Positions 1-6,265 of a DNA stretch of 7,164 bases are shown here, one piece after another; position 1 is the stretch's first letter, and every line of letters starts with the position of its first letter. Source of the stretch: an uncultured Clostridium sp. (GTDB lineage: Bacteria > Bacillota > Clostridia > TANB77 > CAG-508); NCBI GenBank assembly GCA_947057505.1, contig CAMSEM010000063.1:1-7164 (forward strand), written 5' to 3'. The notes under the pieces were generated by a model. It saw only the letters and a program-made list of their open reading frames with translations. It was not told the DNA's origin and searched no databases. Position numbers and translations under genes: made by a program.

Positions 1-305
1 AAATACATTGCTATTTTTTCTTGCAGTGGCATTTTGGTATCTTGAACATTTTTCTTTTTAGTAGTTTTCGTTTTCGCTGTAGTTTTTCTTTCTTTTTTGA
101 ATAGCCCTGTATTTTTAGCTATTACTAGTTTTTTTTCAAAACCAAAAGCTGGTGTTTCTAGTTCTTGAATTAATTGTTCTACATTTGTTTCATCTATTTG
201 AATATAATTAATTCCAGGTATTTGCTCTCCAAATTCTTTTTTTATTTTTTTTACTCTCGCTTCAAGAAGATAGGCTTCTTCCCCATAAAATAATTTAATT
301 GCCAT
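1..305 (-). CDS. holA: DNA polymerase III subunit delta, N-terminal part (cut by window edge)
   Basis: HolA is the delta subunit of the clamp loader, which opens the beta sliding clamp and loads it on primed DNA. Only the first 101 residues are present; the 3' end lies beyond base 1. The start MAIKLFYGEEAYLLEARVKK matches the family opening (hydrophobic strand, then YGEE-YL-E and a basic helix). It is followed by the conserved stretch TPAFGFEKKLVIAKNTGLFK at residues 51-70, typical of clostridial delta subunits. The ATG at 305-303 is preceded by AGGAG at 8 bases. A lysine/threonine-rich insert (about residues 71-87) follows; such linkers vary in the family. The gene lies 38 bases after ruvC and is probably co-transcribed with it. 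The call rests on pattern recognition of the N-terminal domain only. Confidence 0.8.
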   Translation of the reverse strand, partial: MAIKLFYGEEAYLLEARVKKIKKEFGEQIPGINYIQIDETNVEQLIQELETPAFGFEKKLVIAKNTGLFKKERKTTAKTKTTKKKNVQDTKMPLQEKIAMY

Positions 306-343
306 TGATACTTCTCCTATAAAAAATGTTGTAGTTTTTAATG

Positions 344-829
344 TTATAGCTTTTCCGCAAATTTAGCAGAGTGTGCATGGCAGATTGCAGCTGCCATACT
401 ATCTGTGGTATCATCTAATTTTGGTAAATTTTCTACCTTCAAAATAGTTTTTACCATTTTTTGCACTTGTATTTTATCTGCTCTACCATAACCTACTACT
501 GACTGCTTAATTTGAAGTGGTGTATATTCATAAGTTGGAATATTTTTTCTACACCCAACAACTAATATTACCCCTCTTGCTTGTGCTACATTAATTGCTG
601 TTTTAGCATTATTGTTAAAAAATAATTCTTCTACTGATATTGCATCTGGCTTATAGGTATCTATAATTTCTTCTAATTCATTATTTAGTTTTAATAATCT
701 TTGTGGAAACGATTCCCCTGCTTTTGTTAAAACTGCTCCAGATGTAATTAGTTTAAATTTGTTTCCTATGTAGTCTATGATACTATAACCAGTAATGGCA
801 AATCCAGGGTCTATTCCTAGTATTCTCAT
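344..829 (-). CDS. ruvC: Crossover junction endodeoxyribonuclease RuvC
   Basis: RuvC is the Holliday junction resolvase, a dimeric RNase H-fold nuclease that makes paired nicks in junctions handled by RuvAB. The 161-aa length is normal and the protein looks complete. The four acidic catalytic residues are visible: D7 in RILGIDPG, E67 in SVEELFF, and D140 and D143 in DDTTDSMAAAICHAH. The basic motif GYGRADKIQVQ (113-123) and the AQARG motif (82-86) are also in place. The ATG at 829 follows an AAGG-type ribosome binding site (AGAAGGTAGAAAAG). It sits between the debranching-enzyme gene and holA; ruvA and ruvB, often the next genes, do not follow. The 76-base gap upstream is AT-rich and could hold an extra promoter, but I see no clear one. 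Confidence 0.96.
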   Translation of the reverse strand: MRILGIDPGFAITGYSIIDYIGNKFKLITSGAVLTKAGESFPQRLLKLNNELEEIIDTYKPDAISVEELFFNNNAKTAINVAQARGVILVVGCRKNIPTYEYTPLQIKQSVVGYGRADKIQVQKMVKTILKVENLPKLDDTTDSMAAAICHAHSAKFAEKL

Positions 830-905
830 CTTTTCTACCTTCTTTTATTTACATTTTTTCCTACTGTTTCAATATTTTTATATACTATATATTTCATTTT
901 AAGTT

Positions 906-1172
906 TTAATTAACATTCTTATGATAATTTATAATGATGCGAAATACTTCTGCTACAGACCATGCTTGTGCAAAAGCACCTTTTGCCTCATATGGTTTGT
1001 TAGAGTCATATATTTCGCTAATGGAGCCTACTGTAGAGTGTTCATACATTTCTTCGAAAAATGTTTTTTCTACATTTTTAGCAAATTCTTCATACTTGCT
1101 TTGTAGTTCTTTCTTTTTTGTTTTACTTTTTTCTGCTTGTATAATATTTTGAAAACTATCTGCATAAATTCC
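906..1172 (-). pseudogene. C-terminal end of the debranching enzyme, out of frame (continues the 1156-2949 gene)
   Basis: Read in the frame one base shifted from the upstream gene, this segment gives 88 residues and a TAA stop at 906-908. It opens GIYADSFQNIIQ and contains STVGSISEIYDSNKPYEAKG (46-65) and GAFAQAWSVAEVFR (65-78). This is the classic ending of the GH133 debranching-enzyme domain (family knowledge: S-SE-D---P---GA-AQAWSVAE). It fits directly after the WPWLL of the preceding frame, restoring the expected WPWLLG. There is no ribosome binding site and no early start codon, so it is unlikely to be translated alone. The sequence shows no internal stop or decay, so the break is recent, artificial, or bypassed by recoding. 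The rejoined protein is about 680 aa. Confidence 0.88.
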
Positions 1173-2949
1173 GTAATAACCATGGCCAAGTAATACCTTG
1201 ATGATAACTCATATCTCTTTTTATTTGATCACCTTCATAAATTTCTCTATACCCCTCTTCTCCCTTTGCCAAAGTTTTTAAGCCATATGGTGTTAGTAAT
1301 TTTTTAGTTACTGTTTGGAAGATTTGTTTTGCTTCTTCTGTTCCTGCATCTATTACTGGATAATGAAGTCCTAATGCAAATAATTGGTTTGGTCTAATTT
1401 TGCTATCGCCTACCAAGTCATCTAAGCTCTTTCTTCTTTTATTATAGAATTTTTTATAAAAGTTTTCTTTACATTTATTAGCTAATTGCATATATTTTTG
1501 AGCTAATTCTTTTTCTTTGTATAATTTAGCAAAGTCACTCATAATGCACAATGCATTGTACCATAAGCTATTTATTTCAACAGCCTTTCCATTTCTTGGT
1601 GTTACTACTTTATCTCCTATTTTTGCATCCATCCAAGTATTTTGTGTATAAACTGTTCCAGAAGATAACAATCCATCTTCTTCATCTAAATGAATATTAT
1701 TTCCATCTAAATCAATTCCTATAATGTAACTTTCTATTACTTTTTTTAGCACATCATATAATTGATTTTTTAGTAATTCATAGTCATGGGTATATTCTAA
1801 ATACTTTCTTACTTGTTCAAATAATAAAAGAGAAGCATCCACACTATTGTATAGGGGCCTATTATCATAACCAGAATATCCATTGGGAACTAGTCCATAT
1901 TTAATATCTCTAATGCATGTTAATAACACTTCTTTTGCTATATCAAATCTTCTTGGAATAAGTAATATTCCTTCAAATGAAATCAGGGTATCTCTTCCCC
2001 AATCTAAAAACCATGGGTAACCTGCAATTAAGGTATATAAGGCAAATGATGGTCTATAGGCAATAAAATTATCTGATGCAATTAGATAGTCTCTTATCAT
2101 TGTTTTATATTCATTTGTATATTGTTTTTTATCGTCTAATAAATAGCTATCATATAAACTACTAGTAATACGCGCTATTTCTTTGTTAATTAAGCTTTTT
2201 CCATCTAGCTCTTCTATATTTTCTTCTAATGAGCAAATAAAGGTAATATATTTTTCTTCATTTGCTCTTAATTTCACCTCATAAACTCCTGGAACAGCTA
2301 AATTTTCTTCTGCTGCTTGTCCACGTTTTTCTTCTTGTAAATAATACATATTACCAAATGTATCGTTTTCATGTTCTACATATTTACCTTCTGATAAATG
2401 CATATAAATTGGAATTTGTTTATTATCATTTACTACCACTTTTACTTTTTGCTGTTTTATTTGTTGAATTAATTTAAAACTAGCATTTGGTGTTGTTGTG
2501 TGAAAATCTCTAAATTGAATAATGGGTGCTATTTTAAGTTTTGTTCTTTTTTCATTATTTTGAACATGGTATAATACACATACTGTATTTTTTCCATAAT
2601 CCATACAAATAAATTTTTTAATAGTGGCTCCATCTACTTGGTAAGTAAAAATTGGTATATATTCTTTTTCAAAAGAGGTTAAATATTGATACCCTTTTGA
2701 TATATAGTCTTTGCCAATATTAGAATAAAGCTTAAATTCTTCCCCACCACTTTCAAAACTTTCGTCTACTTTTGATAAAATAACATAACGGTTAGCAGGT
2801 GGGTTTAAAGGTGCTACTAATAACCCATGATATTTTCTTGTATTAATTCCTAAAATGGTAGAACTACTATAACCACCTATGCCATTTGTAATAATCCAAT
2901 CTTTCTTAATTCCTTCTTCTAGTTGTAGCTTTTCTCTTTCATATTTCAT
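1156..2949 (-). CDS. Glycogen debranching enzyme (amylo-alpha-1,6-glucosidase, GH133 type), frame broken near its 3' end
   Basis: Predicted cytoplasmic debranching enzyme that removes alpha-1,6 branches from glycogen or related glucans. The N-terminal domain (GDE_N-like) begins with DWIITNGIGGYSSSTILG followed by NTRKYHGLLVAPL. The C-terminal alpha/alpha-barrel domain shows AGYPWFLDWGRDTLISFEG (about 309-327), NSVDASL, TWMDAKIG, a GKAVEINSLWYNAL block, RPNQLFALGL and SYHQGITWPW. I place the start at the ATG at 2949 (MKYEREKLQ): GGAGG lies 8 bases upstream, whereas the ATG at 2967 would overlap that site. One extra base at 1173 shifts the frame after WPWLL, and translation stops at a TAG (1156-1158) after five out-of-family residues, leaving 597 aa instead of about 680. 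The lost end lies in the neighbouring frame. The gene starts 45 bases after the yvcK frame ends. Family is secure; exact substrate is inferred. Confidence 0.92.
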   Translation of the reverse strand: MKYEREKLQLEEGIKKDWIITNGIGGYSSSTILGINTRKYHGLLVAPLNPPANRYVILSKVDESFESGGEEFKLYSNIGKDYISKGYQYLTSFEKEYIPIFTYQVDGATIKKFICMDYGKNTVCVLYHVQNNEKRTKLKIAPIIQFRDFHTTTPNASFKLIQQIKQQKVKVVVNDNKQIPIYMHLSEGKYVEHENDTFGNMYYLQEEKRGQAAEENLAVPGVYEVKLRANEEKYITFICSLEENIEELDGKSLINKEIARITSSLYDSYLLDDKKQYTNEYKTMIRDYLIASDNFIAYRPSFALYTLIAGYPWFLDWGRDTLISFEGILLIPRRFDIAKEVLLTCIRDIKYGLVPNGYSGYDNRPLYNSVDASLLLFEQVRKYLEYTHDYELLKNQLYDVLKKVIESYIIGIDLDGNNIHLDEEDGLLSSGTVYTQNTWMDAKIGDKVVTPRNGKAVEINSLWYNALCIMSDFAKLYKEKELAQKYMQLANKCKENFYKKFYNKRRKSLDDLVGDSKIRPNQLFALGLHYPVIDAGTEEAKQIFQTVTKKLLTPYGLKTLAKGEEGYREIYEGDQIKRDMSYHQGITWPWLLRNLCR

Positions 2950-2957
2950 TTGTATTT

Positions 2958-2962
2958 CCTCC
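2958..2962 (-). promoter_or_regulatory. Ribosome binding site fixing the debranching-enzyme start
   Basis: GGAGG stands 8 bases before the ATG at 2949-2947. The site lies inside the codons that follow the upstream in-frame ATG at 2967, so the shorter protein starting MKYEREK is the likely product. Confidence 0.85.
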
Positions 2963-2994
2963 AGCATTTTATGATGTTCTATTTTTACATTTTT

Positions 2995-3696
2995 CTATTT
3001 ACTGTGTTTTCCTGTTATTTTACTTGCTGTTTTTTCTTGTTTTTTTGCTTTTTGTGTTTTAACTGTTTTTTCTTTTTTAGCCTCTTTTTGCGCTTTTTTC
3101 GTTTTTTCTTTTTGTTTTTTAGGGGGCTCCTTCACAGCTTTCTTTTTATGTACCTTTTTGTTCTCTGTTTGTTCTTGCTTTTCTTCAATTGGAATTCCAG
3201 CTTTTACTTTCATTTTTAATTCTGCTTCTTGGATAGATTCAATTCTATTTTTATATTTTTGAAAGAACTTACTTTCTTCTTTTGGTCTTTTCTTCTTTGT
3301 TTGCCTTATATTATCGTTTTTACCACTTTCTTTTAAAGATTTCTTTGCTTCTTTTAGTCTATCATTTAATAAAACATATTTTGTATCATTTTGCATATCT
3401 TTAAATTTTAAATCATCACAAATAAGTCCAATGATAGAAGCTGCTATAGCATCTGGGTTATGTCTAATGTAATTTCCTGTAACATGAGAAATTTCTCTTT
3501 GCATAAGGTTAACACCTTCTGCCTTTGCTTTATTACTATCAATTTCTACTAATTCTTGACCTTGCATATTATATTTTCTAATATATTCTGGAATTAATTC
3601 TCCTGTATCATAAATACAATATTCTACTATTCCTTTTCCAGCATGCTCATGGATTGCTTTAATATGGTCTGCTAGTGAATAGGTATCTGTTTGACC
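2995..3696 (-). pseudogene. yvcK: C-terminal part of YvcK/CofD-like protein, out of frame, with a lysine-rich tail
   Basis: This 233-codon stretch is the missing second part of yvcK, one base out of phase with the 3659-4672 frame. It begins GQTDTYSLADHIKAIHEHAG, exactly what should follow NIMTEP in the family, and continues with VEYCIYDTGELIPEYIRKYN and ISHVTGNYIRHNPDAIAASI (27-46 counted from the ATG at 3567). The ATG at 3567 lies inside the conserved domain and has no ribosome binding site, so a separate 190-aa gene starting there is not credible. After the domain, roughly the last 105 residues are highly charged; the final 57 are about 42 percent lysine with many KK and KE pairs and no hydrophobic segment. 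Such a tail may be disordered and bind RNA, DNA or acidic surfaces; that is inference. There is no internal stop or decay. Confidence 0.88.
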
Positions 3697-4672
3697 GTGG
3701 TTCTGTCATAATATTGCTTACATAAATTTTAAATCCTTTACTTTCTTTAATAGCTTTTGCAACACCTTTTACTAATAAGTTGGGAATAACATTTGTATAT
3801 AAACTTCCTGGTCCAATAACAATAGCATCTGCTTCTTGTATAGCTTCTATTACTCCAGGTGCAACTTTACAATTAGTAGGATTTATAAACATTCTACTAA
3901 TTTTACTAGTTTTGGAATTTACTATTTCAGGTATTTTATCTCTGCTTTCTACAACTGTTCCATCTTCTAATTCAGCACAAATTTGGATTGGTTCTAATGT
4001 AACTGGTAATACTTTGCCTGTTATATTTAAAACAGTTTTTGTTTGTTCTATGGATTGAGTAAAGTCTCCATATATTTCTTTCATGCCTTGAAAATAAATA
4101 TCTCCAAAAGATAAATCTTTTAACCTGCCTTGTGTTAGTTTTACATTCATTAATTTTTGCATTGCTTCTTCATTTTTTGAAAGTGCTACAATACTTTCCT
4201 TTATATCATCTAATGGCATAGCTTCTAGCATTCTTCTTGATTCTGGAATAATTTCTCCATAGTCTGATACAGTTACAATAGCAGTTAAATTATCGGTATA
4301 GTTTTTAAGACCTTTTAGAACAGAGTTTAATCCTGTTCCTCCTCCAATTGCTACAATTTTTGGTCCTTGGTCATATACTTTTTTATTAAAAATCAAACTA
4401 TTTACCTTTGCTTTTTCATCACTTATTCTATTATCTGTTTGGCGTACTAGTAATTCTAATGTTCTTTTTTGCATTTGTATCATGCCTAAAATAACCAAAC
4501 TAAACCCTACTACGAAATATGCAATAATTTGTAGTAGTGGTAAAAAGTCTAATCTTTCTCCTGTTAGTATTTTTGCCATACCATAACATGCAAGTATAAT
4601 TCCTATAATAATTATTAACATCCATCTTTTCATTTTTGCACTAGAATGAAACCATTTAAAAAAACCTTTCAT
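3659..4672 (-). CDS. yvcK: YvcK/CofD-like gluconeogenesis and cell-wall factor, membrane-anchored type, frame broken after residue 325
   Basis: YvcK proteins bind UDP-sugars and help route carbon to peptidoglycan precursors, notably during growth on gluconeogenic substrates (established in Bacillus subtilis). This one starts with two membrane helices (about 17-35 and 43-67), so the domain is probably tethered to the inner face of the membrane. The Rossmann-like domain shows KIVAIGGGTGLNSVLKGLK (105-123), SFGDIYFQGMKEI, TGKVLPVTLEP, ICAELEDGTV and ADAIVIGPGSLYTNVIPNLL (281-300). The canonical DDGGSSG loop is replaced by SDYGEIIPESRR (136-147). After NIMTEP (to 325) an extra base at 3697 shifts the frame; twelve unrelated residues follow and a TAA at 3659-3661 ends it. 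The true C-terminus is encoded in the next frame, giving about 558 aa when rejoined. The ATG at 4672 is the first possible start because an in-frame TAA lies four codons upstream. Confidence 0.92.
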   Translation of the reverse strand: MKGFFKWFHSSAKMKRWMLIIIIGIILACYGMAKILTGERLDFLPLLQIIAYFVVGFSLVILGMIQMQKRTLELLVRQTDNRISDEKAKVNSLIFNKKVYDQGPKIVAIGGGTGLNSVLKGLKNYTDNLTAIVTVSDYGEIIPESRRMLEAMPLDDIKESIVALSKNEEAMQKLMNVKLTQGRLKDLSFGDIYFQGMKEIYGDFTQSIEQTKTVLNITGKVLPVTLEPIQICAELEDGTVVESRDKIPEIVNSKTSKISRMFINPTNCKVAPGVIEAIQEADAIVIGPGSLYTNVIPNLLVKGVAKAIKESKGFKIYVSNIMTEPRSNRYLFTSRPY

Positions 4673-4715
4673 TTTTAATTTCTTAAGAGGTACCTATTTA
4701 CCTCTTTTCTCCTTT
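4673..4715 (-). promoter_or_regulatory. Unusual yvcK translation start: strong Shine-Dalgarno, hairpin, then start codon
   Basis: Directly after the murB stop codon lies AAAGGAG (4709-4715), 36 bases before the yvcK ATG, too far for normal initiation. Between them is a perfect 8-bp stem, AAGAGGTA/TACCTCTT on either strand (4685-4692 and 4699-4706) with a 6-base loop. With the hairpin folded, the linear distance from Shine-Dalgarno to ATG falls to about 14 bases. The sequence next to the ATG (AAGAAATTAAAA) is a weak site. Coupling to murB termination, or a regulated start, is inference. Confidence 0.5.
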
Positions 4716-5645
4716 CTATTCTCCTATAATTTTTACTTCTAATTCAATTTGTTTACCACATTTTTGTAATACTGTTTTTTGCACATATTCTATTAAATTA
4801 ATAACATCTTGTGCTGTGGCAGATTTAGCGTTTACAATAAAACCAGCATGCACATTAGACACTTGTGCTCCTCCTATTTGATAGCCTTTTAAACCACATT
4901 CATCAATTAATTTTGCAGTAATAAAATCTGTACCTCTTCTAAAAGTACTTCCTGCACTTGGCATTTGGACAGGCTGTTTTTCTTTTCTTGCTTTTGCATT
5001 TTCATCCATTTTTTGTTTAATATTTTCTTTTTTTCCATAGGGTAATTCTATTGTTACTTTTGTTATAATAACATTTTTTTGATTAAAAGTGCTATGTCGA
5101 TAATCAAATTGGCATTCTTTATTTGATATAGTATGTTCTTTTATTTCTTGCAAATTACTAATATCTAAATAAGTAACCTCTTTAACAATATCTTTCATTT
5201 CTGCCCCATAAGCGCCTGCATTCATATACACTGCACCACCAATTGTTCCAGGAATTCCTGCTGCAAATTCAAATCCGGCAATTTCTTGTGCTAGTAATAC
5301 TTGTGCTAAAAAAGCATTTTTTACTCCTGCCCCTAGTTTTACAATAGCAGTATTATTGCTTTTTTGTATTTCTATTTCATCTAAATCTATTTTCAAGGTA
5401 ATGCCTCGAATCCCTCTATCCTTTACTAATAAATTAGTACCATTCCCCAATATAGTCAATGGTGCTTCATATTTTTTTAATGTTTTAAGGATATTGTCAA
5501 GTTGTGTTTTGGTTTTAGTGGTAATAAAAATATCTGCATTTCCTCCTATTTTAAAAGAAGTATGCTTACACATTGGCTCATCTTTTTTTATAAGTTCTGG
5601 GTCAATTTCTTTGGTAAGTAGTTTATAAATTTGCTCTTTATCCAA
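4716..5645 (-). CDS. murB: UDP-N-acetylenolpyruvoylglucosamine reductase MurB
   Basis: MurB is the FAD-dependent cytoplasmic enzyme that reduces UDP-GlcNAc-enolpyruvate to UDP-MurNAc with NADPH, the second committed step of peptidoglycan synthesis. The 309-aa length is normal for the shorter Gram-positive (type II) form. FAD-domain motifs are FKIGGNADIFI (31-41), LGNGTNLLVKD (66-76) and AGIPGTIGGAVYMNAGAYG (129-147). The substrate-domain motifs are DYRHSTF (181-187), with the conserved Arg at 183, and PSAGSTFRRG (229-238), with the proton-donor Ser at 233. HAGFIVN-ATA-D and the C-terminal ELEVKIIG carry the conserved Glu. The start is a TTG at 5645: GGAG lies 7 bases before it, an in-frame TAG lies just upstream, and the first internal ATG (residue 25) would remove N-terminal sequence. 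It is first in the minus-strand block. Confidence 0.96.
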   Translation of the reverse strand: MDKEQIYKLLTKEIDPELIKKDEPMCKHTSFKIGGNADIFITTKTKTQLDNILKTLKKYEAPLTILGNGTNLLVKDRGIRGITLKIDLDEIEIQKSNNTAIVKLGAGVKNAFLAQVLLAQEIAGFEFAAGIPGTIGGAVYMNAGAYGAEMKDIVKEVTYLDISNLQEIKEHTISNKECQFDYRHSTFNQKNVIITKVTIELPYGKKENIKQKMDENAKARKEKQPVQMPSAGSTFRRGTDFITAKLIDECGLKGYQIGGAQVSNVHAGFIVNAKSATAQDVINLIEYVQKTVLQKCGKQIELEVKIIGE

Positions 5646-5756
5646 AAGCTTGCTCCTTTCCTAACTTTTTATTGCATATATATTTTTTTATGTAATAATA
5701 TTAATAGTATTAGTAGTTTATGTAGCTAATTTTATTGTAATTACGATTTGTTATAA

Positions 5757-5785
5757 ATTTTATCATTTTTATACTTAGATTACAA
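5757..5785 (-). promoter_or_regulatory. Candidate promoter for the murB block
   Basis: On the minus strand TTGTAA (5780-5785) and TAAAAT (5757-5762) are separated by 17 bases, which would give a leader of about 105 bases before the murB TTG. The match is moderate and the region is very AT-rich, so chance is possible. The 245-base divergent gap (5646-5890) otherwise holds only the plus-strand promoter and low-complexity TAT/TAG-rich sequence around 5690-5720. Confidence 0.35.
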
Positions 5786-5829
5786 GGTTTTAGTATGAAA
5801 AAAATACATCATAAGTTTGCTTAAAACTA

Positions 5830-5857
5830 TTGCAAAAAATGTAGAATGTTGTATAAT
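5830..5857 (+). promoter_or_regulatory. Sigma-A-type promoter for the TM2/DUF2752 pair
   Basis: TTGCAA (5830-5835) and a perfect TATAAT (5852-5857) are 16 bases apart. Transcription would start near 5864, leaving a leader of about 27 bases that carries the AAAGGAGG ribosome binding site. The ATG at 5846 would lie upstream of the transcript. Confidence 0.65.
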
Positions 5858-5874
5858 AAAAATATAGGAAAATT

Positions 5875-5882
5875 AAAGGAGG
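5875..5882 (+). promoter_or_regulatory. Ribosome binding site fixing the TM2-protein start
   Basis: AAAGGAGG, a near-full complement of the 16S rRNA tail, lies 8 bases before the ATG at 5891. It selects this start over the in-frame ATG at 5846. Confidence 0.9.
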
Positions 5883-5890
5883 AAAAATTT

Positions 5891-6259
5891 ATGTTTTGTA
5901 AACAATGTGGAACACCAATAGAAGATGGTCAAGAATTATGTGAAAATTGTAAGGTATCAGGAGCAACTAACGCTGGAACAACTCAAAACATTAATGTAAA
6001 TGTGAATACAGGAAATACTAATTCTGTAGCTCAAAAATCTAAAATTGCTGCTGGTTTATTAGGTATTTTCTTAGGTTCTCTTGGCATTCATAACTTCTAT
6101 TTAGGATATACAGGAAAAGCAATTGCACAATTACTAATTTCTGTTTTAAGCTGTGGTATGCTTTCATTTGCTTCTGCTATTTGGGGATTAATTGAAGGTA
6201 TTTTAATCTTAACTGGAAGCATGAACACCGATGCCCAAGGAAATCCATTAAAGGACTAG
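5891..6259 (+). CDS. Zinc-ribbon and TM2-domain membrane protein
   Basis: A 122-aa protein of unknown precise role. Residues 3-20 form a small zinc ribbon with Cys pairs C3/C6 and C17/C20 (MFCKQCGTPI then ELCENC). A low-complexity Asn/Thr/Gly/Val linker (about 23-48) follows. Residues 50-112 are a TM2 domain: a first helix ending in the signature GIHNFYLG (65-72), a short turn, then a second helix with IWGLIEGILIL (97-107). TM2 proteins are widespread membrane proteins, and this zinc-ribbon/TM2 layout is common in Firmicutes. The start at 5891 is set by AAAGGAGG 8 bases upstream and the promoter position. The DUF2752 gene begins 6 bases after its stop, so the two are almost certainly one transcript and may act together at the membrane. 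Confidence 0.88.
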   Translation: MFCKQCGTPIEDGQELCENCKVSGATNAGTTQNINVNVNTGNTNSVAQKSKIAAGLLGIFLGSLGIHNFYLGYTGKAIAQLLISVLSCGMLSFASAIWGLIEGILILTGSMNTDAQGNPLKD

Positions 6260-6265
6260 TACAAA

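Noticed and set aside
921..1152. Plus-strand open frames of 61 and 72 codons
   Set aside because: They are antisense to the conserved C-terminal end of the debranching enzyme (906-1172, minus strand) and have no ribosome binding site.
1156..1179. Slippage-type programmed +1 site (Ty1 or prfB style) at the debranching break
   Set aside because: tRNA re-pairing from TTA to TAC, or CCA to CAC at the yvcK site, is poor, there is no prfB-like stop codon at the shift, and no upstream Shine-Dalgarno-like stimulator. Only a base-skipping mechanism at CGG would fit.
2262..2477. Plus-strand 71-codon frame
   Set aside because: Antisense to the debranching-enzyme N-terminal domain, no start signals, no recognisable protein.
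2950..3219. Plus-strand 89-codon frame rich in Phe and Leu, looking like a membrane protein
   Set aside because: It is the complement of the lysine-rich YvcK tail (AAA/AAG codons give TTT/CTT), so the hydrophobic look is a compositional artefact.
2995..3567. A separate 190-aa lysine-rich protein starting at the ATG at 3567
   Set aside because: The ATG is within the conserved YvcK domain, lacks a ribosome binding site, and the same frame extends upstream with family-matching residues to 3696.
3780..4058. Plus-strand 92-codon frame
   Set aside because: Antisense to well-conserved YvcK sequence with no ribosome binding site.
5356..5628. Plus-strand 90-codon frame
   Set aside because: Antisense to the MurB FAD-binding domain with no independent support.
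5690..5725. TAT/TAG-rich low-complexity stretch in the murB upstream region as a repeat array or origin element
   Set aside because: Units are irregular and explained by AT-rich composition; no DnaA-box-like or iteron pattern is present.
5846..5890. Longer N-terminus for the TM2 protein from the ATG at 5846
   Set aside because: It overlaps the -10 box and precedes the predicted transcript start; the AAAGGAGG at 5875-5882 and the MFCKQC zinc-ribbon start point to 5891.
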